Of a stretch of DNA of 64,000 nt, positions 63,087 through 64,000 are shown piece after piece. The translations under genes were made by a program, and so were the position numbers. The number at the start of each line of letters is the position of its first letter. Position 1 is the stretch's first letter. The notes under the pieces were generated by a model. The model was not told where the DNA came from, ran no database searches, and saw only the letters and a program-made list of their open reading frames with translations. This DNA is from G965216695 sp965216695 (GTDB lineage Bacteria > Pseudomonadota > Gammaproteobacteria > Pseudomonadales > Azotimanducaceae), in assembly GCA_965216695.1 (NCBI GenBank), contig OZ244212.1, positions 2,356,001-2,420,000 of the forward strand, given 5' to 3'.

Positions 63087-64000
63087 GTGCGGTTGAGTCC
63101 GGACAGGTCGACAGCCCGGCGAACAAGGGGCTCGGCGGGTGCCAACGGGTTGTACCGCACGAGTTTTCTCGTGCTTCTGCTATGTTGCGCAACCGGCGCG
63201 GCGCGCGCCAGCACGGAGATAACAGCCAACGGCACCACTCTCGCCGCGTCCGTGCATTCCCTTTACGTGGAGCCAGGCGAACCGGTGGTGTTTCGAAGCT
63301 ACGCGACCGATGCCGATGCGTCACTTACGGTGAGCGCCGGTGACGGTACCTTGGTGCAAAGCAGCGATCATTTGTGGCTGTTTCAGCCGTCCGAAAACCG
63401 CGACGTCTCCACGCTGAAGGTAACGACACGGCACGCGCGACATCAGGTGAACGTACTGCAGCTTACGCCGCTCGCCGAAGGACAACATGCGCTCGACAAC
63501 TTCGCCGTAGGCGCGTATCCGGCTGCGTCAGCGTCTCCGGACCCGAGGCACTACCAACCACCGCCCGGCTTGCTGAAGGTTACGCAACGTACCGCCGGCG
63601 TGCGCCTGTCACCGAACCTGCGGCTGGGCCAGTTTCTGTGCAAGCAGCAAGGCGGCTGGCCCAAGTATCTGTACGTACAACCTCGCCTGGTGGAGGCGCT
63701 GGAACACATCCTCACCGCGTTGGCGGCAAAAGGGTTTCCATCCAGTGCAGTAACGATCATGAGCGGATACCGCACTCCACAGTACAACGCGGGCCTCGGC
63801 AATGTGCCGTACAGCCGGCATCTGTACGGAGACGCCGCCGATTTCTATATCGACCGGGATGGCGACGGACAGATGGACGACCTCGACCGAAATGGCCGAG
63901 TAGAGCTGGCCGATGCACTCTGGCTGCTGAAACTGCTGGAAGCCGAGAGCCGAACCGCGTATTTCGCGCATCTGCAGGGCGGTATGAGTGCCTACCCGGC
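63087..64000 (+). CDS. DUF882/M15-type peptidase (partial, runs off window)
   Basis: The start is the GTG at 63087 with CAGGAAAA upstream; the next in-frame candidate is a TTG at 63150. The frame stays open to the window end (about 304 codons). The N-terminus has several Arg (STARRTRGS) before a hydrophobic core (TSFLVLLLCCATGAARA), so it is a secreted protein. After a poorly conserved beta-rich part comes the DUF882/M15 signature: GQFLCKQQGGWPKYL, then VTIMSGYRTPQYN, then YSRHLYGDAADFYID. The last supplies the zinc-binding His and Asp. An Asp-rich insert (DRDGDGQMDDLDRNGRV) resembles a calcium-binding loop. Members are thought to trim peptidoglycan peptides. Position right after the L,D-transpeptidase supports this. 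Confidence 0.87.
   Translation, partial: MRLSPDRSTARRTRGSAGANGLYRTSFLVLLLCCATGAARASTEITANGTTLAASVHSLYVEPGEPVVFRSYATDADASLTVSAGDGTLVQSSDHLWLFQPSENRDVSTLKVTTRHARHQVNVLQLTPLAEGQHALDNFAVGAYPAASASPDPRHYQPPPGLLKVTQRTAGVRLSPNLRLGQFLCKQQGGWPKYLYVQPRLVEALEHILTALAAKGFPSSAVTIMSGYRTPQYNAGLGNVPYSRHLYGDAADFYIDRDGDGQMDDLDRNGRVELADALWLLKLLEAESRTAYFAHLQGGMSAYP

Overview
The window looks like a chromosomal segment of a GC-rich Gram-negative bacterium, most likely a gammaproteobacterium. The evidence is the gene content: a PqiA/PqiB/PqiC envelope lipid-transport set, FolE, MscL, AqpZ, a Kbp-like BON-LysM protein, an LdtD/YcbB-type L,D-transpeptidase, OmpA-type domains and an outer-membrane barrel ending in Trp. 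I saw no tRNA, rRNA, CRISPR array, insertion sequence or phage gene. The species cannot be fixed from the sequence.

Left part (1-19.4 kb) is mostly envelope and osmotic housekeeping. In order: a LysM-FecR protein cut by the window edge and its OmpR-type response regulator (-); a repeat-rich peptidoglycan-binding lipoprotein (-); a CmpX/MscS-like membrane protein (-); a HerA/YjgR-type ATPase and a DUF3465 protein (+); an AsmA-like protein (-); two small secreted proteins, one with a SPOR domain (+); a BON-OmpA protein and a coiled-coil/HhH membrane protein in one operon (-); mscL (+), folE (-), a glycine-rich membrane protein (-), a DUF937 protein (+), a Kbp-like protein (-), and a four-gene pqi operon (+).

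Centre (19.4-58.7 kb) is a 39-kb block with every gene on the minus strand, and it is the remarkable part. In transcription order it encodes: a ~2,280-residue outer-membrane protein (DUF11 repeats, a mid-chain OmpA domain, a C-terminal barrel); a GAF-HlyD fusion; a membrane M50 metalloprotease fused to a PqqD-like N-terminus and a HlyD-like C-terminus; a shortened SecA paralogue; a periplasmic HlyD-type adaptor; a 7,400-residue surface protein; and a PAS-GGDEF-GGDEF-EAL protein. The giant protein has an LEPR-XLL-like N-terminal motif instead of a Sec signal peptide, then DUF4347, LamG modules, a CSLREA/beta-helix segment, over 30 cadherin-like repeats and a C-terminal hydrophobic segment. The four genes between the outer-membrane protein and the giant protein are tightly or overlappingly joined. 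My reading, which is inference, is a dedicated export system for the giant adhesin: a private SecA motor, a membrane protease that may recognise and process the substrate, adaptor proteins, and an outer-membrane component. The downstream c-di-GMP enzyme may control adhesion.

Right part (58.9-64 kb) holds aqpZ (+), a soluble glucose/sorbosone dehydrogenase-like protein (-), a small four-helix membrane protein (+), and a peptidoglycan pair: an L,D-transpeptidase followed 16 bp later by a DUF882/M15-type peptidase (GTG start) that runs off the window.
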